From Cokeromyces recurvatus (Eukaryota > Mucoromycota > Mucoromycetes > Mucorales > Mucoraceae), in NCBI RefSeq assembly GCF_025118155.1, contig NW_026251398.1:434001-498000 (forward strand): a stretch of DNA of 64,000 bases. Reading direction: 5' to 3'. Of this stretch, positions 33,746-42,830 are shown piece after piece. The notes beneath the pieces were generated by a model. That model was not told where the DNA came from and did no database searches. It saw only the letters and a list, made by a program, of their open reading frames with translations. The position numbers and the translations under genes are program-made. The stretch's first letter is position 1. The number at the start of each line of letters is the position of its first letter.

Positions 33746-33833
33746 TAAAGTTTAGATGGTAATAAAAAATAAGTTGTATCAAGGGACGAGAGACCAAGAT
33801 ATACGACTAAATGAGGGAACAACGAGGTGGAAT

Positions 33834-36800
33834 TTAAATCGAAAAGTGAGGAATTGGAAACGGAGACTTACCTGCCGTTAACAACTGTTCACGGAACGAA
33901 GTTAGTAAAAGGGATCGAGCAACAGATACCACTGTTGTTGTAACAAAAGGTTGCTCATGGAAGATAAAATTAAAATGAGAACGCCAGATGGCAAGGAGTG
34001 TGTGGCCGATACAGACGGAAGCTGGGAGTAAGTTATCATCCCTGGAGTCAGGGAATTTCAAAGCGAAAATAGCCGTTGTTAATAGTTCTACAGAGAAAGG
34101 AGCAGTAAAGAATGAAGGCCATAATTCCTGCCAAACCATAAGCTTCAAAGGACAGGCAAAAATAAAATGAGAGCTGTCTTCGATCACAGAGAGTGAGCAG
34201 ATGGGGCAGTACGAAGATGGTACCGAGAGCGGGATAAACCTATTCAAAACCGCCCGACAGGGCAGTTTGTCATGTAGTATTCTATACCATACATTGCGAG
34301 AAAGATGAAATACAGGAAATCGCCAAAAAGATGACCATTTCGTTGGGCTGAGGGTTACAAAGCGATTATCGGAAGCGGGGGTGCAAGCCATGCGGAAATG
34401 CTTAGTCGAAATATCCTTTCCTTGGAATGTTAGAGCACAGGAATTAAAAAACGGTTGGGTGTCGATCATGTCATGATTAACCGGGGAATACGAAGGGACA
34501 CCTAAGTGAGCAAAGCGAGCTTCAATGCATGTTCGTATAAAGAATGGAGCCAGCTGGATGTGATTGTTTTGAACATCTTTCAAAAACTTCCTAACTAAGC
34601 GAGGGCGACGCACAATTTCTCTGTTAGTAAATGGCCTAATAGTACGAGAGGTAGGTTCAATCATATACACATCACGCACGGAGAGTTTAAGAATTGATTT
34701 GCGAATAGGTTTCGTAGGCTGGTGAATCACAATGTTATCAATGGAAAGTTGCATCGATGTCTCCGGATTGATAACTACAGTGGAAAAGTCCTTAGGTAAA
34801 ATATCCATCGCATGAAAAAGGAGGTATAGGGGGCTATCGCTATGGGAAACCAAAGGGGGACGAAGAGATGGAAACAAGAAACAAAGACGATAGTCCGTCA
34901 CCAAAGTATTATTAGGAACCAAACCCGAGATGGTCTCAAGAGAGTACATCAGATAGTCCGCCAATAATGGAAGCACAATAGATTTACAGAGGTTGGGATT
35001 GGACCAAAATTCGTGTGAGAGATTAGACCGTCGAATTAAAGGAAGAAGCCAACGAAGTTGTAAGGAAGCTTGTTGTATAAAAGGATCCAGTAAACCAAGC
35101 CCACCATTCTTTCGAGATAAGGTCATAGATTTAAAACTAATACGAGGAAAACATCGGATACTGACAAATCCCGAAACTAGAGAAACAACAGAGGAAAGGA
35201 AATGCTTAGGCACTGAGACAACCCGTAGAATATACCATAATTTGGAAAGTATCAAATTATTAGCGATGGTCACTCGGCCACGGAAAGAAAGAGATCGATG
35301 ATTATGTATATTGCATGCTGCTTCAATTTTGGTTAAAAGAGTCTGAAGAAAGGAATCTCGTTGAAGTGGTGAATGGAAGATAGGATATCCAAGGTAAATA
35401 ATAGAATTTGGCGAATTAACATCATGCCATACAGAAATATTGTTCTGAGCCAGAGGAGCACGCCAAATACGATTATAGATAGAGCTTTTACCAGATAATG
35501 CAAAGGCCTCTGTCTTGTGATAATTGATACGAGCATTGGATGCAACAGAATATGTGTGGAGATGCCGATTTAAGATATTAAGATCAGTAGGAGAATTTAA
35601 AAAGCAAGCAATATCATCTGCATAAGCAAGTAATTTAACGCGATGTTGGATAGTTGTGGGAGCCGATAAGGACGTTGGTAAATTGTACCCAATAAAAGTA
35701 GGGTCGTCGAGGATTCGACGGAGTAATGGTTCAAATGCCAGGTTGAAGAGGACGGGAGATAGAGGATCGCCTTGTCGTAATCCACGCAATTGAGGCACAT
35801 GCTCAGAGAAAAAACCGTTAATGTTAATTTGTAAGTTAGTGCCAAAAAACAAGTTGGTGATACATTTAATTATTCCAATAGGGAAGCCGAAATGTTGTAA
35901 AACACGCGTTAAATAAACCGGATGTACTCGATCATAGGCTTTTTCCTGATCCAGCAACAGGCCAATTGCCTCAGAATCGGAGGAGCGTGCATGAGACAAG
36001 ACCAGCTTCATCATTAAACCATTGTCAGCAATGAACCGGTCATGGAGAAATCCAGATTGAAGTGGAGTTATCAATTTATTAGCACACACAACTATTCGAG
36101 CATTAAGTAAGCGAGTAAACACTTTAGCATCGGTGTTGATAAGAGATAGCGGCCTCCAGTTTTTTAAATCACTCAGGTCACCTTTTTTGGGCAGTAATGA
36201 GACACACGTTTGAAGCCACGAGTCTGGGAATACACCATGTGAAAGAGCATCATTATATACTTGGAGAACAATAGCACGGCAATCAGGATGCAAAAACACC
36301 AAACGAAGAATTTCATAAGGGATCCCATCCTTACCAGGACTACTTTGTTTCGGGCAGCGTTTAATACCAGCCAACAATTCATCCCAGGTAAATGAACTAG
36401 CTAACCAGTATTGATCTGAATTTGGGAGGGATAGAGACGATGGAAGTGAACCGAGTAATTCATTAATGGCATCATCATTTACAGGATCAGGAGAATAAAG
36501 ATCAGCATAAAAGGATTGAGCCGCATTAAGCATATCGGAGCGTGTAGTACACAAGACAGAGGATCTAGGGTGCCGAATAGCCTTAAATAAAGTTTTTTGT
36601 TGTCGTTGGGCTACCGTCCTTTTGAGGTAGCCAGCGGACAATTCACCTTTTTCCCGCCATTGAAGACCGGAGCGCAGAGCTAGAGTATCAACACGATGTT
36701 GTTGGATCGAGGCTAATTGATGTTCAACAGCACTTAATTGAGGGGATAGTGAGGCTTGTCTAGTAGGTTCACGTAAAAGTTGTTTACGGAGAACAGAACG

Positions 36801-37856
36801 CTTATTTTGTAAAACCTCTTCGGCTGTCGAAAGAGAATAAGCTTGTTTACGTGAATAATTTTGTGATACCTTTTTCACCGTTGCTTTTATTGCATCCCAT
36901 TTATATTGTGCACTCAGACCGAAAGGAAAATTTGCGATAGTTTTTGAAATGGCAGATGCGAGGATGCGACGAAAAGTTTTGGAAGAAGCTAATCGAGGAT
37001 GAGCACGCCATAGTCCTTTTCCAGTTTGATATGATGGAGCGGACGAATTATTTGACGGAAGGGGAGGCTCCAATTGAAGTGTCAGAGACAGGAGCATGTG
37101 ATCGGACCAGGCAGGTTGGATGTATAACGCCGTCGGAGGAAGACAGGAACGAGATAGATCATGGCTAACAAAAATATAATCAATACATGAGCTGGAGGAG
37201 CCACGGTGAAAAGTAGTCTGATGAAATTGATCAGTAGCCAGAATTGAATCTGTATAATATTTATCCAAATAATTTAACCATGATGAAGGAGCGTTCAGAA
37301 AATTATGGGAGGAAATATTAGCATTATATGAGTAGTTAAAATCTCCTAAAACAATGTGACGAGAGGGTATAGTCTCAAAAGTATTGTTAGGATTGAGCAG
37401 GATTGGGTCTAAGTACGACTGTCGTTGAGTGTAATCAGCAGGAGCGTATAAGACCGTAACAAAAAGAGGATCGAAAAGAGTCTGCGTGTGAGTGATTTTG
37501 ACTGTCAGTGTTCGTTGGTCATTATCCCACATTGGGTCAGACAAGTTAAGGAGAGGTGATAGACACACCAAGCCGCAATATTGAGACCAATAACTACTTG
37601 TTGCTAGAAATTGGTTGTGAAACAAGTCACCAATATCAGACGAGGATGCATGAGTTTCTTGTAGAGCTAAGATATCAAAGGGTAAAGTACGTAAATATCG
37701 AATGAATTGACTACTGATGGAAGGGTCAGAAGTTTTTCGTAGACCTCGGCAATTGAGGGTGCCGATTTTCAGGGTAGGAGATAAGAATTGAGATTGAGTA
37801 TTAAGCGCCGGGGAGGAATCGCTTAAGTTATAGGAAGTTGTAGATTGATTATTCAT
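33834..37856 (-). CDS. LINE ORF2: endonuclease and reverse transcriptase
   Basis: 1340 residues without stop. The endonuclease domain (about 30-262) has LNCRGLR, LQETH (Glu), VLGDFNYS (near 172), SCIDYIFVS and SDHMLL (near 257), i.e. the AP-endonuclease catalytic set. The reverse transcriptase (about 500-770) has SSPGKDGIPYEI, WRPLSLINTDAKVFTRLLN, motif A LDQEKAYDRV (near 637), motif B RGLRQGDPLSPVLF and motif C AYADDI (near 746). The C-terminal part has a zf-RVT-like segment with CPICSLSVIEDSSHFIFAC (near 1218). Its product nicks target DNA and copies the LINE RNA at the nick (target-primed reverse transcription). All key catalytic residues are present, so the protein is plausibly active. 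G+C content is higher than in neighbouring host sequence. Confidence 0.95.
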   Translation of the reverse strand: MNNQSTTSYNLSDSSPALNTQSQFLSPTLKIGTLNCRGLRKTSDPSISSQFIRYLRTLPFDILALQETHASSSDIGDLFHNQFLATSSYWSQYCGLVCLSPLLNLSDPMWDNDQRTLTVKITHTQTLFDPLFVTVLYAPADYTQRQSYLDPILLNPNNTFETIPSRHIVLGDFNYSYNANISSHNFLNAPSSWLNYLDKYYTDSILATDQFHQTTFHRGSSSSCIDYIFVSHDLSRSCLPPTALYIQPAWSDHMLLSLTLQLEPPLPSNNSSAPSYQTGKGLWRAHPRLASSKTFRRILASAISKTIANFPFGLSAQYKWDAIKATVKKVSQNYSRKQAYSLSTAEEVLQNKRSVLRKQLLREPTRQASLSPQLSAVEHQLASIQQHRVDTLALRSGLQWREKGELSAGYLKRTVAQRQQKTLFKAIRHPRSSVLCTTRSDMLNAAQSFYADLYSPDPVNDDAINELLGSLPSSLSLPNSDQYWLASSFTWDELLAGIKRCPKQSSPGKDGIPYEILRLVFLHPDCRAIVLQVYNDALSHGVFPDSWLQTCVSLLPKKGDLSDLKNWRPLSLINTDAKVFTRLLNARIVVCANKLITPLQSGFLHDRFIADNGLMMKLVLSHARSSDSEAIGLLLDQEKAYDRVHPVYLTRVLQHFGFPIGIIKCITNLFFGTNLQININGFFSEHVPQLRGLRQGDPLSPVLFNLAFEPLLRRILDDPTFIGYNLPTSLSAPTTIQHRVKLLAYADDIACFLNSPTDLNILNRHLHTYSVASNARINYHKTEAFALSGKSSIYNRIWRAPLAQNNISVWHDVNSPNSIIYLGYPIFHSPLQRDSFLQTLLTKIEAACNIHNHRSLSFRGRVTIANNLILSKLWYILRVVSVPKHFLSSVVSLVSGFVSIRCFPRISFKSMTLSRKNGGLGLLDPFIQQASLQLRWLLPLIRRSNLSHEFWSNPNLCKSIVLPLLADYLMYSLETISGLVPNNTLVTDYRLCFLFPSLRPPLVSHSDSPLYLLFHAMDILPKDFSTVVINPETSMQLSIDNIVIHQPTKPIRKSILKLSVRDVYMIEPTSRTIRPFTNREIVRRPRLVRKFLKDVQNNHIQLAPFFIRTCIEARFAHLGVPSYSPVNHDMIDTQPFFNSCALTFQGKDISTKHFRMACTPASDNRFVTLSPTKWSSFWRFPVFHLSRNVWYRILHDKLPCRAVLNRFIPLSVPSSYCPICSLSVIEDSSHFIFACPLKLMVWQELWPSFFTAPFSVELLTTAIFALKFPDSRDDNLLPASVCIGHTLLAIWRSHFNFIFHEQPFVTTTVVSVARSLLLTSFREQLLTAGKSPFPIPHFSI

Positions 37857-37951
37857 AATGTAATAAAGGTATAAGTATAGATTCAGTAAAAGGAAAGACG
37901 TTGAGTAAGTATAAGCAAGCAGTAGTGGAAAATATGTATAGAGGAAAGGGA

Positions 37952-39418
37952 TTAATCTTCCTCCATAGCATTGGAACCACCCAAACTGTCCGATTCTACG
38001 CTAGAAGTATCTACAGGAGTGATGGCAATCAAATTCTCGTTAAGATCAATATTGTGACTATCTTGATTCTTTTTGTTAAGAGGACACTTTTTACTGTTCG
38101 TTTTCTGATGGTCAGTACCGCCACATTTACAACGCTTCTCATTAGGAAGATTTGTCAAATAATCCGCCAGTGTAGAATTTGTACCTGCCGTTGACCGAGT
38201 AGGTCGAGGATTGAGTCTAGAAGTGTTTATCTCAGAGTTAGCATTCTCCGTTTGTGGATCGAAAAGAGGTGAAACAGTATCATCCTCAATAGTAGGACTA
38301 GTTGGTGGACTCGTTGCACCAATGGAAGAAACGATGAGAGGGACATCGTCAACGGATTCTAAGTTTTTAGAATCAGGACAGGGAGGAGATTGATCTTCTG
38401 AGGATGCATGAGGAACTATGATACTAGCAGGTCGGGTTTGAACATTGACTTCTCGACGACGCTTACTCGATGTGGTATTGTCTGTTTTAGTTCGGAAACA
38501 ATTCCTTGCAATGTGACCTACGTTACCACATTGATAACAACGACGTTTTTCGGAGGGTGCTTTAGTGCAATCTTTACGGTAATGATCGCTACCTTTACAG
38601 TATACACAGTGTTTGCCCATGTTTGTCCAGGTGCCGAGACAAAAGGTATTTTCTCCTTCAAGTGGAATGTTATAAGTCAAAACGTCATGAGTTTTATTGG
38701 CATTACTAGGACGTTCCATGTAGACATGACCGTTACCTGTGGGCCATGATCCAGACCAATCATCCAAATAAATGACAATCTCACGGACGATACCATATCG
38801 TGATAAATTGTTTAGAAGACTGTTGCGAAGCTTATCTAAAGTCCAGATGGGAAGTTTGGTCAAATTGATACGTAGTAGAGCTCGATCTGGATGAACTGCA
38901 GGAGAGGCATGGAAAAACGTATCTCCAACGTTGATAGGTGAAGCAATGGCTGACTCACAATCGCCTTTTGAAGCTAAAGTAAATTCCATATTGGTGCCTG
39001 TAGAGTCTTCGGTTAAAGTTAATCCGAGACCGACTCCAAGGGGGAATTTATGGCTTAGTTCTAAGGCCAGGGCTGATCTCAAGGATGAAAGGTGCTTAGG
39101 AATATGATAAAACACGGAATGTTCAGTAGTACCCGTAAGGTGAACAAGACGCTTGGAGGAATCGTTGGAACAATTCTCAATTTCAGTGGAGCGAAAAAGC
39201 GACAACTCTTTTCTGGGGTGAGGAGGCATGGATTTTGAGGGTTTTTTAGAATCCAAACGAGAGTCTCGAGATGAAGTTGCAGTGACTGAAGCATAGCTAC
39301 GAATAGTTGAGGGGGTGTTGTTAGTCTCAGAAAGAGGAGACAAAGAGTTAGAATTTGATAAAGTGGTAACGTTGTCTGGAGGCAACGTCCCAGAAGTGTT
39401 TTGTAGCGGAGGAACCAT
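37952..39418 (-). CDS. LINE ORF1: zinc-knuckle nucleic-acid-binding protein
   Basis: 488 residues. A Ser/Thr/Pro-rich N-terminus (1-90) is followed by a folded, probably RRM-like, region (about 95-250, with LPIWTLDKLRNSLLNNLSRY). Two CCHC knuckles follow, CVYCKGSDHYRKDC (near 269) and CYQCGNVGHIARNC (near 296). After a disordered acidic linker comes a third Cys/His cluster, CKCGGTDHQKTNSKKC (near 430). ORF1 proteins bind the LINE RNA and form the retrotransposition particle. The ATG lies one or two bases from the right target-site duplication, so virtually no 5' leader exists. Either the element has a minimal leader or the copy was cut at this point. Confidence 0.9.
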   Translation of the reverse strand: MVPPLQNTSGTLPPDNVTTLSNSNSLSPLSETNNTPSTIRSYASVTATSSRDSRLDSKKPSKSMPPHPRKELSLFRSTEIENCSNDSSKRLVHLTGTTEHSVFYHIPKHLSSLRSALALELSHKFPLGVGLGLTLTEDSTGTNMEFTLASKGDCESAIASPINVGDTFFHASPAVHPDRALLRINLTKLPIWTLDKLRNSLLNNLSRYGIVREIVIYLDDWSGSWPTGNGHVYMERPSNANKTHDVLTYNIPLEGENTFCLGTWTNMGKHCVYCKGSDHYRKDCTKAPSEKRRCYQCGNVGHIARNCFRTKTDNTTSSKRRREVNVQTRPASIIVPHASSEDQSPPCPDSKNLESVDDVPLIVSSIGATSPPTSPTIEDDTVSPLFDPQTENANSEINTSRLNPRPTRSTAGTNSTLADYLTNLPNEKRCKCGGTDHQKTNSKKCPLNKKNQDSHNIDLNENLIAITPVDTSSVESDSLGGSNAMEED

Positions 39419-39419
39419 G

Positions 39420-39434
39420 TAGGCATCAGGCTAT
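39420..39434. repeat. right target-site duplication of the LINE
   Basis: TAGGCATCAGGCTAT, identical to 33588-33602. Confidence 0.8.
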
Positions 39435-39566
39435 ATTTTTTTGAACCTTTGCTTCATTTTGACAGAAAAAAAACGGTCCCCCACTAAAAAACATGGCTCG
39501 CCAATTAAAAAACAAAGATGAAAGATGTACAGTATATTCGGTTGAGTTTGTGGCTCTTTTAACTTG

Positions 39567-40293
39567 CAAAGTATAAGGAAAGAAAAAACAGAAAAGACAA
39601 GTCTGTGAATACTTTGTATAGTTTATTTGAGGATAATAATACAAAAACTGTATAAAGAAAAAATGATACGGAAAAATGACAAGGACTATTTATATGTTAT
39701 TTGCTTGCAAGGTAAGTACAAGTAATAATAATAGAAATATGATTTGGATAAGTGAATACTGGTATAATAAAGCATTATGTGTAAATGTTTTCAGTATAAA
39801 TGTTGTCAGTGTAAATGTTGTCAGTGTAAATGTTGTCAGTGTAAATATTATCTCTAAAATATTTAGCTTGTAATAAGTTATTATTTCTGGAGTAAGCAAC
39901 GCGTTCATATTAATTCACAGTGAATATTCCAGCTATAACAATAATACCAATTATTATATGCTACTATCATTATCATCATCCTCCGAGAAGTTATTACATA
40001 GCAATATTTAATATTATAGATGTGTATATAATATGTATGGCATGTATAAATAATCGTGTAATTGAATATAACAGTCATAAACCTATTGTATCCTTATTAT
40101 TACATAATACGATGTATAAAATTATTTTTTAATGCTCGAATACTTTAACAATGACTACTATTAAAACTGAGTGTAGAATGAATATTATGCTGTGAAGTAC
40201 AATATACTAGTTTTATTTGAATAACCTCTTTATTATGTAATAAATGATGGTTTATTTATATTAACTTAGTTATAAAGGCAACTACAATCATAA
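39567..40293 (-). mobile_element. Tc1/mariner-like element, truncated copy 2
   Basis: Aligns with the left half of copies 1 and 3, starting at ATAAGGAAAG and including the 15-bp array (four units, 39779-39838) and the conserved segment around ACGCGTTCATATTAATTCAC. The match stops at about 40293 (ACTACAATCATA), before the coding part with the first catalytic Asp. The next sequence is the left flank of YARKS unit B, so the truncation and that unit share a breakpoint. No transposase can be made. Confidence 0.8.
39779..39838. repeat. 15-bp tandem repeat, four units
   Basis: Same unit as at 19305-19394, first two units slightly diverged. Confidence 0.9.
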
Positions 40294-40390
40294 CACAACG
40301 GTCAAAAAACTATTAATTTTATATTACTCAATTTTAAAGTTTTTTTTTCATTAGTTCCTATGAAACACTATAATTAATACTAGCTCAGTT

Positions 40391-40573
40391 CATCCATCTT
40401 TTATCCTTGTTTTTATCCTTGTTTTTATCCGTGTTTTTATCCGTGTTTTCATCCGTGTTTTATCTGTCTTGCATATTTAGGAGAATGTCTATTCAAGCGC
40501 CGACTCAGTTCATCCATCTTTCATCCATCTTTCATCCGTCTTTCATCCGTCTTTCATCCGTCTTTCATCCATC
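40391..40573. repeat. two adjacent minisatellites upstream of YARKS copy B
   Basis: The first array repeats TTTTATCCTTGT or TTTTATCCGTGT (12 bp, about six units, 40391-40470). The second repeats CATCCGTCTTT (11 bp, about six units, 40510-40573). Both follow a shared CTCAGTTCATCCATCTT (40384 and 40503 regions), so the two arrays may come from one duplicated seed. Confidence 0.85.
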
Positions 40574-40608
40574 TATTACCCAACTTGTATCTATTTGATA
40601 ACTAAGAA

Positions 40609-41730
40609 ATGAGATATACCAGAGATCAGGCTATCTGTATGGCTTTTTATGTCGACTATACGGAAGCAAATGTAAAAAAGTACAAAAAAAATTGAAGACT
40701 TGGAAACATTTGACATTTGTTGGAATATCAAGGAAAATGAGCCAATTCTGGTTTCTATTAAAAGAACTCTCAGTGATCCTCTTGGGTACATAAGGTATGC
40801 AGATAGCATTCCACCAAGTGAAGAGTCAGTTGGAGAAACGAGAAAGAAAGCTGAACTTGTTACCAATAGACAAATCAAACAATTTTTAGATGAAGTGTTT
40901 TCTTCGAAAAAACGCGATAATAGCGTATTATACTCTCAACAAACGTTAGCAACCAATGATGTGTATATCAACTGTTAAACAGTACACATCGGTTTTTGAT
41001 ACGACTACCGCACAATCATTTGCTACTTGGTGTCGAAACAAGAAGGTAGATTTTTTAAATACAAAGGAAAAAAAAGAAAGCAAGTTTACAGAGAATTATC
41101 TGTCTTAGATGAAGCTTTTTATGGTAAACCAAAATAAAAAAAAAACAAGCAAGAAAGAAACTTCTAACCTTTTTATTTGTAGATGAACTCGTGGCCTCTA
41201 TTACCACCTACCTACCAAGATACCAAGGTTCTTTGAAGGCTCTTATACGTGATGGGATAGAGCTTGTCGGCTACGCCCGCAAATCTCCAACTGATGATGA
41301 TATTGAAAATAACACTCGATTGATACAATTAATGGTTAGCAATTTAAAAGTACGATCTTTTGCTACAAGAATATATGTATCAACATCAAGTTGGGCTTCC
41401 ACACCTTTTGCGAAGCGTGATTTAAAACCAGACAGCAAAGTGATGGAAAGCCTGGAAAATGTTAATGGGAATACTCAAGATCTTTTGGAGTATATAAATT
41501 CTTGTGATCATGATATTTGCTTGATTTCAATAGGCTTTGCTGGATTAACAACAAGAAGCAGTGATTTAGTAAATTTAATTGAAAAAAATCCCGCTATTAA
41601 GAAAATTGCAATTGAGACTTTTGCTATAAACAATGAAGTCTTTATTTTTGATGCTCAAAATTTACAAAATAACAAAAAAATATTAGACAGATTTGATTAT
41701 AGAAATGAATTTTATAATAGATCTAAATAA
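40609..41730 (+). pseudogene. YARKS-motif gene, decayed copy B
   Basis: Homologous to the gene at 31958. The frame starts with the equivalent ATG at 40609 but breaks at an A8 tract (40684-40691), where copy A implies one A fewer. It breaks again near 40970-40978 and near 41100. The intron at the same position (after TTTTATG at about 41120, ending TTTGTAG before 41184) is still recognisable. The C-terminal half (41191-41730) is open and keeps VGYARKSPTDDDI, RLIQLMVSNL, SWASTPFAKRD, GNTQDLLEYI and ICLISIGFAGLTTRSSDL. The conserved half therefore survived longer or decayed by chance later. As read, no full-length protein can be made, although homopolymer sequencing errors could contribute to the first break. 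Confidence 0.8.
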
Positions 41731-41990
41731 ACTTGTACCCTTTAATTATTGTAAAAATTATTTGGTTCTTCAGAATATAAATGGTATGCTTGAGGCTTCT
41801 CACGAATTCTTTTTATTGAGACCAAAACGGGTTCAGTTGGTTTTATATTGTAGCAGATTTCAATATTTCCAAAATTTTCCATTTTTTTTTGCATTTTTCA
41901 AGGTTTTCTTCATTATAATCTACATAAAAAAGCATATATATTGCTTAGTTTCTTGATATTTCCATGATAACAGTGGAAAAGCCAAATTTA

Positions 41991-42353
41991 GTTAAATACA
42001 CAATTAAACCAGGAAAAAAAAACCCCATTCTTGGAGCTTCATGCTTTAAACTTCGATTACCCCAGCCACATGGTCTAGATTAATATCTACATTAGACAAG
42101 TCTCAATGGTTTTTATCAATAGCAAACTGCATTAAAAATATGATTTATCAAATACAACAACTTAATTGAGATTTGAATGAAAGATGGATGCATAGGCAAT
42201 ATATCCTCGGCCAATTAAAACATAGTATTTTCTCACAACTGGAGAAAAGTAGCCTGTAAAGCAGTGTGTGCTCATGTAGATGGATGAAATTTCTCCCTAG
42301 AAGCACCCTTAATATGAGCCAATTAAATTCTGAAATAATTTTGACAAGATGGA
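41991..42353. other. spacer in the repeat island
   Basis: No gene or repeat partner is recognised. Confidence 0.4.
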
Positions 42354-42757
42354 TTGTTGTATTTGTACATAACATCATAAAGATATAATAAAACATAAAT
42401 GTGAATATTCATTACAAAATAATGTTGTATAGAAATATATCATTATGTCAAACATAAATTATGCAATTATTAAATGTAAAACCTCCAAATGAAACCCTGA
42501 TTAAATTAGCGATGTGTGAAATATACTACCAGATCATGATCTGTATCATGACTGTTGATAATATAATTAAGAGGTCAATATTTAACACAACATCAATGAA
42601 GTAGCATCTATAAATATCATCTAGAACTACCAAGGAAAGTATAAATAGCCAGATAGTTTGTACAAGAAGAATAGTTAGTTTTTTTTATATAATTCTTTTT
42701 TTTCCTAATAATATTTATTCTTACTTGTGCCTGTGTCTCATGATTTATTTCTGTCTT
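42354..42757 (+). repeat. dispersed repeat R, copy 2
   Basis: Partner of 30753-31155, same orientation, ending with TTGTGCCTGTGTCTCATGAT. It lies 73 bp upstream of the decayed gene at 42831 and could be its promoter region. Confidence 0.85.
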
Positions 42758-42830
42758 AACCCATACAACAGTAGTTGCTAAAAACTCTCTTCTAGAAATT
42801 CTTGACGATGTTTTCGAAAGGAGCGTTTGG

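Larger units (their letters stand above)
33603..39419 (-). mobile_element. full-length non-LTR retrotransposon (LINE, L1/Tx1-like)
   Basis: A 5.8-kb LINE on the minus strand with both ORFs open, bounded by the 15-bp direct repeat TAGGCATCAGGCTAT (33588-33602 and 39420-39434). Sense order: ORF1 (39418-37952), 95-nt spacer, ORF2 (37856-33834), 3' UTR, an A41 tract (T-run 33704-33744), about 90 bp more with an AATAAA signal, then a second A-tract of 13 (33602-33614) that meets the target duplication. The arrangement of zinc-knuckle ORF1, apurinic endonuclease, reverse transcriptase and C-terminal zinc finger matches the L1/Tx1 group. Mucoromycota LINEs of the Grem-LINE1 type, which mark pericentromeres in Mucor, have this layout; membership is inferred. 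Both ORFs lack stops, so the copy is young and might be competent. Confidence 0.9.
40298..41990 (+). mobile_element. YARKS unit, copy B (candidate mobile element)
   Basis: Second copy of the unit at 31815-33390, in the same orientation. Its left edge abuts the broken end of Tc1-like copy 2. The 5' flank is enlarged by two minisatellite arrays (about 40391-40470 and 40510-40573) that are absent from copy A. The 3' flank keeps GTTCAGTTGGTTTTATATTG and GATATTTCCATGATA, which align with copy A. Confidence 0.5.

Noticed and set aside
33988..37168. Plus-strand ORFs across the LINE
   Set aside because: Antisense shadows of ORF2, with no independent motifs.
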